Assembly (NCBI GenBank): GCA_965263345.1
Contig: CBDHHC010000004.1
Coordinates: 310,001 to 374,000 of the forward strand
Reading direction: 5' to 3'
DNA: 64,000 nucleotides
Source of the DNA: CBDHHC01 sp965263345
Lineage (GTDB): Bacteria > Pseudomonadota > Alphaproteobacteria > Rhizobiales > CBDHHC01
Shown here: in pieces, positions 44,505-54,226 of the stretch
Position numbering within the stretch: the stretch's first letter is position 1
Layout of the letters: each line of letters opens with the position of its first letter
Translations under genes and position numbers: made by a program
Notes under the pieces: generated by a model
The model's input: only the letters and a program-made list of their open reading frames with translations
Databases searched by the model: none
Told to the model about the DNA's origin: nothing

Positions 44505-44960
44505 TTGTCACTATCGCTTCTTACTGAATACCTAAACCAATTTGGGGCCTGGACATGGTTCATATTAGCGGGGCTTCTATTTATTTTTGAGTTCCTGTTG
44601 CCGGGGTTCTATTTATTGTTTTTTGGCTTATCCGCGCTTATTACAGGTCTTATCACATATTTCGTTGATATTAACTGGCAGTTACAAGCGATTATATTTT
44701 CGGCAATATCTGTCATAAATATCTATGTCGCACGGATATTCTGGAATCCAGATGTTGAGAGCGATGAACCACTCTTGAATAAACGCGGCCAACAATATAT
44801 TGGGCGGAGCTTTACGCTCGCTACACCTCTTACAAATGGACGTGGGAAAGTTAAAGTAGGAGATAGTTTTTGGCCTGTCAGTGGGCCAGACTTACCTGAG
44901 GGTGCGACCGTTAAAGTTGTTAACTTAGATGGCTCCACATTGGTGGTCGTAGAAAATTAA
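44505..44960 (+). CDS. NfeD family membrane protein (short form)
   Basis: 151 residues from a TTG at 44505 placed 6 nt after AAGGAG (44493-44498); an ATG at 44472 would be less well spaced. About three hydrophobic helices (WTWFILAGLLFIFEFLLPGF, LITGLITYFVD, AIIFSAISVINIYVA) followed by a C-terminal OB-fold NfeD domain (GRSFTLATPLTNGRGKVKVGD, VVNLDGSTLVVV). Short NfeD lacks the protease domain. Partner of the SPFH protein upstream. Confidence 0.92.
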   Translation: MSLSLLTEYLNQFGAWTWFILAGLLFIFEFLLPGFYLLFFGLSALITGLITYFVDINWQLQAIIFSAISVINIYVARIFWNPDVESDEPLLNKRGQQYIGRSFTLATPLTNGRGKVKVGDSFWPVSGPDLPEGATVKVVNLDGSTLVVVEN

Positions 44961-44970
44961 TATTTCTTGT

Positions 44971-45008
44971 ATATGTCCCATAACCCAATCTGGAGTTATG
45001 GGACATAT
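44971..45008. terminator. Hairpin between NfeD and Ca-binding genes
   Basis: Perfect 14-bp stem ATATGTCCCATAAC (44971-44984) / GTTATGGGACATAT (44995-45008), 10-nt loop, in the 70-nt gap between convergent genes. The flanking sequence is AT-rich (TATTTGAATAAAG). Probably acts from both sides. Confidence 0.75.
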
Positions 45009-45030
45009 GATATTTGAATAAAGTCGTTCT

Positions 45031-45888
45031 TTATCTTTTCTTCAACCAAACATCAGCAAGTTCTACTTTTTGGCCATTCACTAATGTTACTGATGCGCCA
45101 ACGCGTGTCTGGATATCATTTCCAAACTGATCTTGTGTGAAAGAGTCTGTTCCCTGTTGGCCGAAATCAACTTCCTGGATGACATCAGTCAGACTTAACA
45201 ACTTACCATTCTCGCCTATGCCAGTTGTAAACTGAATACCAGCCTGCTCCAATTTTAACAGATCAGCATGATCCAGGATATTGTCATTTCCACCAATTAA
45301 GTTGAGGTCTCTGGCGAGAGCTTCTAAAGCTACAAAACCGTCTTTGTGACCATCAACAATACCATCTCCATTTAGATCTGTCTTATCTCCAAACAACTCA
45401 GTGTTGTCATCAACTTTACCATTGTTGTTATTGTCAATTGCAAAATAGAATCCTTGAAGATTATTGACTGTATCCGCAACACCATCAGCGTCTACATCAA
45501 ATTGAACAAGTTCACTACTGGTTAGATTCCCATATGGATTAAAGCCTAATGGAGAACCATCGCCATCATCTCCACCATCACCGTCATCACCTCCTTGATC
45601 TTCAGGCTCTGGCGGGCTCTCTGGCTCTGGTTCTGAAATTGATTCTTCGATTTGCTCAGGCATTGGCTGTTCTGGCTCATGACAACAGCATGGAGGAGGT
45701 GGAGGGGGCGGACAACAACAGCTATGAGGTAATGTATCTGAAACGCTTGTTTGACTGTTCATACCACCTGACATTCCACCGATTTTACCGTCTTTGTTTA
45801 TGTCAAGCTTTAATACATTCTCGAAAAGGTCAATTATCTTGTTTGCTAGCTCCATGTGGGAACCATTTAGTTGTCCAACCATATTCAC
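45031..45888 (-). CDS. EF-hand-like Ca-binding protein with poly-Cys/Pro segment
   Basis: 285 residues, no clear signal peptide. Dockerin/EF-hand-type loops: DINKDGKIG (29-37), DVDADGVAD (131-139), DNNNNGKVD (152-160) followed by NTELFGDKTD, and DLNGDGIVD (171-179). FAIDNNNNGKVDDNTELFGD is the pattern found in large RTX/hemolysin-type proteins. Residues 57-70 read CCC-P7-CCCH, an unusual cluster of six Cys around a proline run. Residues 71-112 are Pro/Glu then Gly/Asp-rich. Probably secreted by a leaderless route or surface-bound; function unknown. Confidence 0.75.
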   Translation of the reverse strand: MNMVGQLNGSHMELANKIIDLFENVLKLDINKDGKIGGMSGGMNSQTSVSDTLPHSCCCPPPPPPPCCCHEPEQPMPEQIEESISEPEPESPPEPEDQGGDDGDGGDDGDGSPLGFNPYGNLTSSELVQFDVDADGVADTVNNLQGFYFAIDNNNNGKVDDNTELFGDKTDLNGDGIVDGHKDGFVALEALARDLNLIGGNDNILDHADLLKLEQAGIQFTTGIGENGKLLSLTDVIQEVDFGQQGTDSFTQDQFGNDIQTRVGASVTLVNGQKVELADVWLKKR

Positions 45889-46008
45889 ACCTTGTTGTTA
45901 TGACTATTTTTATCAACTCTGTTGCAAATACTAATACCTTTGTGAAGAAAGATATATTGTGGTTGACTACTTACTCATCTAGGTAATTACGTAGTGGCTT
46001 AAGGTAAT

Positions 46009-47658
46009 TCACTCTGATTTTTTTGTTATGGAAAATAAGGTTCCACCTGCTCCTGCGATAAAGATTTTATTGTTATTAAATACTGGCTTTGTGAGAAGTC
46101 GCTCGGATACTTTTATCCGCGAGCAAATTTCAAGTGTCTCATTTGCTATTCCGTTTAATGTTCCATCATTCCCACCAAACCAAATGACACCATTATGAGA
46201 TGCTGGAGTACCGTATAATCTACCATTAGTTTTGTGTGTCTTCACGAGACAACCATTAGAGCTCTTCAATATATGGATATGTTTATCTAATGAGGGACAA
46301 AATATGTGATCCTGGTATTTGTGAGGTGTTGTATAGATCGGGGCTTGTGTTTGGTAACTCCAGTTTTTTTTACCATTATGTATATTTAGTGCGTAAATAC
46401 ATCCATCAAAGGACCCAAAAATTATCTGGTCATTTTCTTCATCAAAAATCAAAGATGCTTTTACTTCACCACCTGCATCGAAAGACCATAGTTTCTCGCC
46501 TGTTTGAGCGTTACAGTAAATTACCGTTCGATCATTGGTTCCAACAGCTACGGTTTTATATTTAGGAATGTATATTGGACTTCCATGTAAAAATTGCTTT
46601 AATGGTTGCCACCAGATTTGTTTTCCTGTTTCTAAAGATAAAGCAATTAATGCTCCTTTTTGATTTGGGACAGCATATTCCGCCCCGATAAACACAAGCC
46701 CTAAATCTTCAGCAATCGCCGGTGAAGATCCAATGAAGTCTGAATCAAAATTTTCCCATAACAATGATCCGTCATCCATATTAACAGCGTAAACAGATCC
46801 TGTATAAGCACCAAAGATGATTTTATCCTGAACTTTGGCTGGACTTGAAAGAATACCTTTTGGGAGTCTTGGGGTTGTAAATTTCCAGATAAGTTTTTTG
46901 GTTTCCTGCTCTAAACAATAAAAGCATGAGTCGCTTGATCCAAAATATATTCGGTCTTTATAAAGTAATGGATTAGACCTGGGAACATTAAATGTATAAT
47001 TAGGTTTCTCAGGAACAAAAACCCAGTTCATAGAAAGATCATTTTTTATTTCAGGTAGAGTGGGAGCTAAAGAAATAGTCTCAAAATCATCTAAGGAAAA
47101 AAGATGTCTCATGTGGATTGACTTAAAATCTTCCTCAACACATCTGCCGAAATTCACTATAGAAAATAGTTTATCGATCTTTCGTCCATAAGAGGCCAGA
47201 ACCGCATATACTTTTTTTATTGTTGTCCCACTATTTAATATATCATCAACAATAATGATTGGCTCATCTGTGAGATTTCCTTCATATAGCCGACATCTGC
47301 CTGTGTCCTTACGTTCTTTGCGGACTATGAAACCATTAATTTTATGACCACGCTTTAAAGCTTCTAACTGTATTGCGCTGACCATAGGTGTGGCAGAGAA
47401 TTCTATGCCCCCGACCTGAAATGGCAACTCCCCTTCATAAATCTCCCAAAAGATATTTGCGAAAATTTGTAATCCAACTGGGTTGAGCAAAACCTGTCTA
47501 ATATCAAACAACCACTTTGCTTCCCTCCCGTTTCTTTTGACTATTAATTCATTTGACGTTTCTGCAATCAAAAGAGCTTGTTCGGAAATCATTTTATGTA
47601 AGGTTGCTTTCCAATCATGGGCAGCATTTGATGTTTTTCTGAGTTCTTGAATGGCCAT
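46009..47658 (-). CDS. Phosphoribosyltransferase fused to a PQQ-type beta-propeller
   Basis: 549 residues. Residues 1-200 are an orotate-PRTase-like type I phosphoribosyltransferase; the PRPP loop is IIIVDDILNSGTTIKKV (134-150), preceded by GGIEFSATPMVSAIQLEALKRG and FIVRKERKD. Residues about 205-549 are PQQ_2/BamB-like propeller blades (YFGSSDSCFYCLEQETKKLIWKF, GSVYAVNMDDGSLLWENF, GCIYALNIHNGKKNWSY and others, about seven). No signal peptide, so the propeller is cytosolic. Such a fusion suggests a sensor or partner-binding propeller attached to a nucleotide or PRPP-binding domain; the reaction is unknown. Confidence 0.85.
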   Translation of the reverse strand: MAIQELRKTSNAAHDWKATLHKMISEQALLIAETSNELIVKRNGREAKWLFDIRQVLLNPVGLQIFANIFWEIYEGELPFQVGGIEFSATPMVSAIQLEALKRGHKINGFIVRKERKDTGRCRLYEGNLTDEPIIIVDDILNSGTTIKKVYAVLASYGRKIDKLFSIVNFGRCVEEDFKSIHMRHLFSLDDFETISLAPTLPEIKNDLSMNWVFVPEKPNYTFNVPRSNPLLYKDRIYFGSSDSCFYCLEQETKKLIWKFTTPRLPKGILSSPAKVQDKIIFGAYTGSVYAVNMDDGSLLWENFDSDFIGSSPAIAEDLGLVFIGAEYAVPNQKGALIALSLETGKQIWWQPLKQFLHGSPIYIPKYKTVAVGTNDRTVIYCNAQTGEKLWSFDAGGEVKASLIFDEENDQIIFGSFDGCIYALNIHNGKKNWSYQTQAPIYTTPHKYQDHIFCPSLDKHIHILKSSNGCLVKTHKTNGRLYGTPASHNGVIWFGGNDGTLNGIANETLEICSRIKVSERLLTKPVFNNNKIFIAGAGGTLFSITKKSE

Positions 47659-47776
47659 TTTTAATTGTTACTTATTTGACTTTTATTTTTAAGAAACCTT
47701 GATATGGGGGTGTCTTATTATAAAAAAATGACCCAATAATGTAACCTTCAGATTTTTAAGGCGATGCGAAATAAAA

Positions 47777-47804
47777 AAGGAGACCTGATATTACAGATCC
47801 CCTT
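47777..47804 (-). terminator. Terminator of the outer membrane protein gene
   Basis: Read on minus: AAGGGGATCTG / CAGGTCTCCTT (complement of 47794-47804 and 47777-47787), 11 pairs with two G-U, 6-nt loop, followed by TTTTTTATT. It lies 40 bp past the stop of the barrel protein gene. Confidence 0.82.
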
Positions 47805-47844
47805 GAGAACATTATTATTATTTTATTTTTGTTATTATGAATGC

Positions 47845-48492
47845 TTAGAAGTGTACAGAGAAGCCTGTACGAATTGTTGTGATATCTGTATCAATATCAA
47901 CATTAAAAGGAGCTGTACCTAGTACATCTTCATTCTCAAATCTGTAATGAAGCAATTCACCTTTCAGGCTATATCTTGCTCCAAACTTTAATTCTGCACC
48001 TGCACCAATAACATATCCTGTATCATCAAGATCAAGATTGATTATTGTATCAGTATCTTTCCAGGCCACACCAGCTGTTGCAAATAGAAGAAGATCGTTA
48101 ATTGCGTAACCCAGACGACCACGGACACTGCCAAGACTATCAATGCTTGCTACTTCAACATTTAAAACATCATAATCTGTGCCTATCCAAGTAAAGTCAC
48201 CTTCGATACCATATACGATGTTATTTCTTTGCCAATTGTATCCAACATGAATACCAGCAGCAAAAGAATCATCATCAAGCGATACCAAATCTATGCCAAC
48301 TAGTGATACTTCTGACTCAGCAATTGATAACCCAAAATGGCCCCCAACATAGAAACCTTGCCAAATTTTAGGCTTATAAGCTTCTTCAAAGCTGCCGCCA
48401 GCATTTGCTGAAAGTGATGAAAAGATCAATGTTGAAGATAATACAACGATTGAGAATATTCTTACGAAAGTTGCTCTCATTTTACCACACAC
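47845..48492 (-). CDS. Outer membrane beta-barrel protein (Omp25/31-like porin family)
   Basis: 215 residues. Signal peptide about 1-31 ending SANAGG. Eight-stranded OmpA-like barrel typical of alphaproteobacterial small surface antigens: WQGFYVGGHFGLSIAESE, AGIHVGYNWQRNNIVYGIEGD, VRGRLGYAINDLLLFATAGVAW, TTIRTGFSVHF with a terminal Phe. Monocistronic with its own terminator. Confidence 0.93.
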   Translation of the reverse strand: MCGKMRATFVRIFSIVVLSSTLIFSSLSANAGGSFEEAYKPKIWQGFYVGGHFGLSIAESEVSLVGIDLVSLDDDSFAAGIHVGYNWQRNNIVYGIEGDFTWIGTDYDVLNVEVASIDSLGSVRGRLGYAINDLLLFATAGVAWKDTDTIINLDLDDTGYVIGAGAELKFGARYSLKGELLHYRFENEDVLGTAPFNVDIDTDITTIRTGFSVHF

Positions 48493-48826
48493 CCTAATTA
48501 ATATTTCACTTTAATTCTGGGTAGGAACCTACGAGAAACTATGACATTCTTTCCCCACGCTATGAATCTAGGGTTATGTTATTCGCCTCATTTTGGTCAA
48601 TTTTTTTATTGTTAATTCATTATGTTAAATAAATTTGCTAATTTTTTAGTTTAATCTTAAATAGTATATACAATTCAATAGATTACAAGATCTCCCCATT
48701 GCAAAATTCACTAAATGTGACTGATGCAATATTGCAACAAGGCGCAATATTTTATGGTATATTTATCACTTAAAGTGATTTACCAGTATAAAACAGGATA
48801 AGATCTTTTGTTATGGGTGGGGCTTG
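48493..48826. other. Intergenic, between phosphoesterase and porin genes
   Basis: 334 bases without a gene. Upstream promoter region of the porin gene. A hairpin AATATTGC (48728-48735) / GCAATATT (48744-48751) lies near the 3' end of the phosphoesterase gene and may help end its transcript. Confidence 0.45.
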
Positions 48827-49657
48827 CTAAAAGGAAGATTGATTGAATAAGCGATGCTTTAAGTGATCCAATTCGAAAAAGATATAAGGGTCAAAATGCT
48901 CGGCTCTGTGTTCAAATCCTTTGTAGCCTCTGCAATTTGTAAAAAGTTGGCATGTCCCAACATTGAAGCTTTTTTTCTGATGGGTATGGCCAAACACCCA
49001 ATGTGTGATATTTTGATTTGCTTTAATCAAAGTTGATAGATCTGAAGCGTATGCCCCTTCTCTGCCATTATTACTTGCAAATGGCGAGAGACCTTCAAAA
49101 CTTGGCGCATGATGTGTTAGTATAATGATTGGATATTGGCGATATTGTTCAGCCGTATATTTCAATGCCTCAACAGCTAAATTATGATCTTGTAAAACTA
49201 GTTCTGGTGTTAAAAACCTCGAACCAACCCTCACATATTTATATTCAGGCATTTTTGCAGATGCATTTTGGACCTGGCTAGGATTCTCAGACACAAAATT
49301 TGACCACAAGGTAGCGCCAAAAAAGATTATATCGTTTATCTTGATATGCTGCTTCTCAAGTAAATGTACATTTTTAGGCAAAAGATTTTTTAGAAAGTCT
49401 TCTGTATGGAAAAAATCAAAGTCAATGTGCTCGTGATTTCCCATGCAATATATAACATGATCAAAACGTTCTGAAACATGATCGAAAAACCATAAGATAC
49501 GATCACGTGCCTTACATTTTTCGCTATCCCCCTCCCATTGTACAAGCTCAGAGGCAACGCAAATATCGCCTGCTAATAATAGTATATCCCCATGCGGCAT
49601 ATCACACTCAAGTTCTGACTTTTCTAAATGTAAATCTGAGCAATAATAAATACGCAT
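48827..49657 (-). CDS. Metallophosphoesterase
   Basis: 276 residues, calcineurin-like phosphoesterase. All motifs are visible: CSDLHLEKS, LLLAGDICVA, YCMGNHEHIDF, ILTHHAPSF and WVFGHTHQKKSF, giving the usual Asp/His/Asn dinuclear metal site. No signal peptide. The substrate (phosphodiester, protein or nucleotide) cannot be read from sequence. Confidence 0.93.
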   Translation of the reverse strand: MRIYYCSDLHLEKSELECDMPHGDILLLAGDICVASELVQWEGDSEKCKARDRILWFFDHVSERFDHVIYCMGNHEHIDFDFFHTEDFLKNLLPKNVHLLEKQHIKINDIIFFGATLWSNFVSENPSQVQNASAKMPEYKYVRVGSRFLTPELVLQDHNLAVEALKYTAEQYRQYPIIILTHHAPSFEGLSPFASNNGREGAYASDLSTLIKANQNITHWVFGHTHQKKSFNVGTCQLFTNCRGYKGFEHRAEHFDPYIFFELDHLKHRLFNQSSF

Positions 49658-49817
49658 AGCAATATATTTTCCGATAAGTGATGGTTTTAATATCCTTAAT
49701 TTTACATAAAATTGGTAATATTTACTAAATAAGAAATATTAATTTCACCATATTTTTGCGCATGAATGATTATTATAGAAAATTTCAAAACTAAAACTTA
49801 TAAACAGAATAAAACAC

Positions 49818-50657
49818 ATGACAGACATACAAAACAGTATACAGATATATGATCCTGAATGCCGTCATGCAATCGAGCTCATCGATTCAGGATCTGTTAA
49901 AGAACTGATAGAATACCTTAAGCAAAAACCTCATCTTCTGTCACAAAAGATTGAAACTTCTTATGGTGATGGTTATTTTCAGTCACCTCATTTACTTTGG
50001 TTTACAGCTGAAAACCCCATACGCAATGCTTCATTACCAGACAATATTGTTGATGTGATTGAGGCTATAATTGTTTTAGGTAAATATTATAATGTCGAAG
50101 GTTTTGATGAACATATAAATTATACACTTGGTCTTGTTTCTTCTGGATGTATAGCCCGTGAAGACGGTCACCAAAGTGCTATGATTAAATCATTTGTTGA
50201 TCATGGTGCTGACCCAAATCAATCCATCAGGACATGTTTAGCACATAGAGAGATCCAAGCTGCCAAGACCTTACTTGACTGTGGTGCTCGTTTAACATTG
50301 TTGTTAGCTTCTGGGTTAGGGTATGATAAAGATGTTGCTCACTTGATTGATCATGCATCAAAAATTGAAAAGCAGGATGCTCTTGCTGCGGCAGCGATTA
50401 ATTGCCACCCAAAATGTATTGATATTTTATTGAAGAATGGTGCCAACCCTAACCTTTTTCATCCAGAAGGCCTTCATAAACACACAACACCTTTACACCA
50501 AGCAATCTTTTATGGGTGCCTTGATAGTGTGCGCCTTCTTGTGGCTGCTGGTGCTGATATCCATATTAAAGATACGCTGTTTGATGGAAATGCTATAGGT
50601 TGGGCCAATCATGCCCAGCATGAGCATGTTATAAAATTTTTATCTGAGCAAAACTAA
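49818..50657 (+). CDS. Ankyrin repeat protein
   Basis: 279 residues, no signal peptide. The C-terminal half shows ankyrin repeats: MIKSFVDHGADPNQSIRT, QAAKTLLDCGARLTLLLAS, KCIDILLKNGANPNLF, TPLHQAIFYGCLDSVRLLVA followed by AGADIHIKD. The N-terminal ~110 residues are less regular. Bacterial ankyrin proteins mediate protein binding; the partner is unknown. Its stop codon directly abuts that of the convergent phaZ. Confidence 0.9.
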   Translation: MTDIQNSIQIYDPECRHAIELIDSGSVKELIEYLKQKPHLLSQKIETSYGDGYFQSPHLLWFTAENPIRNASLPDNIVDVIEAIIVLGKYYNVEGFDEHINYTLGLVSSGCIAREDGHQSAMIKSFVDHGADPNQSIRTCLAHREIQAAKTLLDCGARLTLLLASGLGYDKDVAHLIDHASKIEKQDALAAAAINCHPKCIDILLKNGANPNLFHPEGLHKHTTPLHQAIFYGCLDSVRLLVAAGADIHIKDTLFDGNAIGWANHAQHEHVIKFLSEQN

Positions 50658-52001
50658 TCAGGCTTCTTCTGACATTTTTCCATCGATTTTTTCTTCACGT
50701 ATATCCTGCAAAGCCCTGTAGGGAAGTCCAGTGCTTACTTGTCCTGATTTTTCATTTTCAGTACGCTTTTTAAACTGAACGGTTCTTATAAACTCTCTAA
50801 TACGTGGCTGAATTTCAGTTCTCCAGCGAGTACCATTAAAAACACCATAGTGCCCAACACCTGGTTGAACATAATGATATTTATCCTGGGCGGGAATATT
50901 TGAACAAAGATGTTGAGCCGCTTTTGTTTGCCCTAACCCACAAATATCATCTTTTTCACCTTCAATTGTCATAAGGGCTGTATTTTCAATCAGAGAACAA
51001 TCTACAAGCTCTCCTTTGTGGGTCATTGTTCCTTCAGGAAGAGCATAATCTTGAAATACAGTTTTGACAGTCTGTAAATAAAATTCTGCGGTTAGATCCA
51101 TTACTGCAAGATATTCTTCATAAAAATCTTTATGTTTTTGGACTGAGTCACAATCCCCTTCTACCAAGTGATCGAATAATTTCCGATGTGCTGTCATGTG
51201 ACGATTAAGGTTCATTGTCATAAACCCGCTCAATTGCACAAAACCAGGATATACACGACGCATAAATCCAGGGTTTGGAAATGCAACATTAAAGATTACC
51301 TGACGCTCGAACCATTCTATTGGATGTTTTTCTGCAAGTTTATTGACTTCCGTTGGGTTCTGTCTTGTATCAACAGGTCCACCCATAAGGGTTAAAGATG
51401 CGGGTTGGCATGCGCTTTTATTTGCTGCCATTACAGCTGTTGCGGCTAAAGCAGGGACTGTTGGTTGACAAACCGCAATAACATGGGTATTTGGCCCTAA
51501 ATACTCTATAAATTCGATGATATAATCAATAAAATCATCAAGGTCGAATTTTCCCATGTATGTTGGAACAGTCCTCGCGTCAACCCAATCAGTGATATAT
51601 AAATTATGTTCCGGTAGCATTGCCTCAACAGTCCCACGCAAAAGAGTTGCGTAGTGACCAGACATAGGAGCTATCATTAAGACTTTAGGATCGTAACGTT
51701 TACCTGCGATTTGTTCATCTCGATCAAAGTGTACCAGATTGCAAAATGTCTTTTTGAAAACTATTTCTTCTGTAACAGGAACTGTTTGACCAAATATTTT
51801 TGTATTTTTTATTCCCCAGTCTGGTTTGCCATAACGGCGTGTCAAGCCCTCGAAGACCTCACAGGCTGCCTTAATTTGTTTACCTGCTTCACTTTGAGCA
51901 AATGGGTTAAAGGGAACTTCCAGCTGTGATTTTAGGAGCTTAGCTCCAAATCTGAATGGACTTAAAGCTGTATGGGCTAATTCATAAGCATAATAGTTCA
52001 T
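50658..52001 (-). CDS. phaZ: Intracellular polyhydroxyalkanoate depolymerase
   Basis: 447 residues, PhaZ of the intracellular type with a Cys nucleophile. Hallmarks: VLMIAPMSGHYATLLRGTVEAMLP, YITDWVDAR, HVIAVCQPTVPALAA (nucleophile Cys), LMGGPVDTR, and the late His in VQPGVGHYGVFNG. Releases 3-hydroxybutyrate from storage granules, implying that the organism makes PHB; no phaC is in the window. Confidence 0.95.
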   Translation of the reverse strand: MNYYAYELAHTALSPFRFGAKLLKSQLEVPFNPFAQSEAGKQIKAACEVFEGLTRRYGKPDWGIKNTKIFGQTVPVTEEIVFKKTFCNLVHFDRDEQIAGKRYDPKVLMIAPMSGHYATLLRGTVEAMLPEHNLYITDWVDARTVPTYMGKFDLDDFIDYIIEFIEYLGPNTHVIAVCQPTVPALAATAVMAANKSACQPASLTLMGGPVDTRQNPTEVNKLAEKHPIEWFERQVIFNVAFPNPGFMRRVYPGFVQLSGFMTMNLNRHMTAHRKLFDHLVEGDCDSVQKHKDFYEEYLAVMDLTAEFYLQTVKTVFQDYALPEGTMTHKGELVDCSLIENTALMTIEGEKDDICGLGQTKAAQHLCSNIPAQDKYHYVQPGVGHYGVFNGTRWRTEIQPRIREFIRTVQFKKRTENEKSGQVSTGLPYRALQDIREEKIDGKMSEEA

Positions 52002-52152
52002 ATGCTCTCCTAATCACAGTGTTTTATGTTATTTAAGGTCAAATCTTACTGCGCTGCAGCAAATTATGCCCAAACCATAAATAAAAAGCAAGTATCACTT
52101 CGTATACAAGCTTAATTCTTGATTGAAATGATGCTTGTGATAGCACTGAATT

Positions 52153-53595
52153 TTATTCGTTATTTATCAAACCATCAGAGCCTACATAGGCGATACGCAA
52201 CATATTTGTTGCCCCTGGCGTTCCCAATGGGACCCCTGCTGAAATGATTACACGATCACCAGAATTTGCAAATTTCTCTTTAAATGCAAGTTTACATGCT
52301 TTTGTAACCATATCATCTAAATCTTCTGGTTCTCCAGTTGTTACCACACAATGTATTCCCCAGACTATTGCTAAACGACGTGCCGTTTTGACGACAGGTG
52401 TAACAGCCAGAATTGGTTGATTTGGCCTCTCTCTAGAGGCCCTTAATCCGGTTGATCCCGAAGATGTGTAACAAATAAAAGCAGAAAGATTTAATGTTTC
52501 AGCTATTGTCCGTGCTGCAGCACTAATTGCGTCCGCACTTGTTGGTTGAGGTTTGTTTCTTTGAGCATGCAAAATATCATTATAATATTCAGCTTTCTCA
52601 GTTTCAATTGCGATCTGATTCATTGTCGTAACAGCTTCTACAGGAAACTGACCAGCAGCGGACTCTGCAGAAAGCATAACTGCATCTGCCCCTTCAAATA
52701 CTGCTGTGGCAACATCAGAAACTTCTGCGCGTGTCGGGACAGGGGCTGATATCATAGATTCCAGCATTTGTGTTGCAACAACAACAGGTTTCCCTGCCTT
52801 GCGGCATGCCCTGGTCATACGCTTTTGTAGTGATGGTACTTGTTCTAATGGCATTTCAACGCCCAAATCACCACGTGCGACCATAAGGCCATCAGCAATT
52901 TCCAGAATCTCATCTAGATGCTCAATGGCAGATGGTTTTTCCATCTTTGCCATAATTGCAGCTCGACCTGCTGCAACTTTTTTGGCTTCTGCAACATCAT
53001 CAGGTCTCTGAACAAATGAGAGAGCAATCCAATCTACACCAAGACTAAGAACATAATCTAAATCTTTGCGATCTTTCTCTGTCATCGCACTAAAGCCGAG
53101 TAATGTGTCAGGAAGGCTTATTCCCTTGCGACTTGACAATGTTCCATTGACCATAACTTCAGCTGTAATTTTATCAGGCTCGGCTGAAATTACCTGCATG
53201 CGTTGTTTACCATCATCCAGAAGAAGCATATGACCTGGTTTTACAGACTCAAAAATTTCTTTGTGAGATAGGAAAACACGTTTTTCATCGCCAGGCGTTT
53301 CGTCTTTATCAAAGATAAATGACTGCCCTTTTGTTAAGTTAACTTTTTCATTTGCAAATTTGCCAACTCTCAATTTTGGTCCCTGCAAATCTGCTAATAT
53401 GCCTATTGGACGTCCAACAATTTCCTCTGTCCGGCGTATTGTTGCATGGAGTTCTTTTGCAACTTCATGAGCCGCATGGCTCATATTAATGCGAAAGACA
53501 TCTACACCTGCTTCGAAAAGCTGTTGAATTTTTTCGGGTGTATTTGAAGAAGGTCCCAGCGTTGCCAGAATTTTAACTTTTCTATCACGTTTCAT
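52153..53595 (-). CDS. pyk: Pyruvate kinase
   Basis: 480 residues from the ATG at 53595; an in-frame GTG at 53625 would overlap the upstream gene. Typical Pyk: ILATLGPSSNTPEKIQQLFEAG, FRINMSH, ADLQGPKLRVG, IMAKMEKPSAIEHLDEIL (substrate-site Lys and Glu), MVARGDLGVEMPLEQVP, ADAVMLSAESAAGQFPVEAV. Makes pyruvate and ATP from PEP. Four nt downstream of the DUF1036 gene, so cotranscribed. Confidence 0.97.
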   Translation of the reverse strand: MKRDRKVKILATLGPSSNTPEKIQQLFEAGVDVFRINMSHAAHEVAKELHATIRRTEEIVGRPIGILADLQGPKLRVGKFANEKVNLTKGQSFIFDKDETPGDEKRVFLSHKEIFESVKPGHMLLLDDGKQRMQVISAEPDKITAEVMVNGTLSSRKGISLPDTLLGFSAMTEKDRKDLDYVLSLGVDWIALSFVQRPDDVAEAKKVAAGRAAIMAKMEKPSAIEHLDEILEIADGLMVARGDLGVEMPLEQVPSLQKRMTRACRKAGKPVVVATQMLESMISAPVPTRAEVSDVATAVFEGADAVMLSAESAAGQFPVEAVTTMNQIAIETEKAEYYNDILHAQRNKPQPTSADAISAAARTIAETLNLSAFICYTSSGSTGLRASRERPNQPILAVTPVVKTARRLAIVWGIHCVVTTGEPEDLDDMVTKACKLAFKEKFANSGDRVIISAGVPLGTPGATNMLRIAYVGSDGLINNE

Positions 53596-53599
53596 GTGT

Positions 53600-54037
53600 T
53601 TATCTGCTCTTATCTGCTTCTTCACTCGGATCTCTTAGCCTTACGGTCCAGTCTTTTTCTTCTCCCGTATCAACCTCAAAAAACCCAGTGCGCTTATATC
53701 CTCTAGTTGTGCATTCTGAAACACCACGAATTGTAAACTCTTTATCTATCAAACACATGAAAGAGTTGCCGCCCCATTCTCCACCGCGATCATAATCAAC
53801 AGCATGGATGTAATAAAAGCGTGCGTTTAAATTGCCTTTCAGGAGAGTTTCACAGGTGTTTGAAGGTATATTCCACCAGCCTTCAGAGGCCCAACCCTTT
53901 GAATCTTTGTAGCCTATTGCTATTCCAACCCGGCTTTTGGTTGTATTGCATAACTTTAAATCTGCTTTTGCGGCATTATGTGGCAAACAAAACAGGAATA
54001 AGATTGTGCAATATTTTAAAATTCTCATATAAATCAT
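53600..54037 (-). CDS. DUF1036 family secreted protein
   Basis: 145 residues from the ATG at 54037; starts at 54028 and further upstream are also possible. Signal peptide ends near AAKADLKL. DUF1036 core: LCNTTKSRVGIAIGYKDS, WASEGWWNIPSNTCETLL, ARFYYIHAVDYDRGGEWGG. Function unknown, but this gene is regularly found next to pyk in alphaproteobacteria, as here. Four Cys in the mature part may form disulfides. Confidence 0.85.
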   Translation of the reverse strand: MIYMRILKYCTILFLFCLPHNAAKADLKLCNTTKSRVGIAIGYKDSKGWASEGWWNIPSNTCETLLKGNLNARFYYIHAVDYDRGGEWGGNSFMCLIDKEFTIRGVSECTTRGYKRTGFFEVDTGEEKDWTVRLRDPSEEADKSR

Positions 54038-54226
54038 CATGTCTCTTTTAACATTCTCAATCATTATGAACCCAAGTTCCAATCATCAAGCACTCTATTT
54101 CGTTATTGTTAAACTCATAACATGTGATGAATTTCCATTTATATATAGGAAGAGTCACATTAGACCATAGTCTAATTCGTTATTTTTAACATTAAAAATA
54201 ATTTACTGCGTTCTTTCGTCCATAAC

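Noticed and set aside
50655..50660. Stop codons of ankyrin gene and phaZ directly abutting
   Set aside because: Compact convergent ends are common; both frames are complete, so there is no sign of fusion or truncation.
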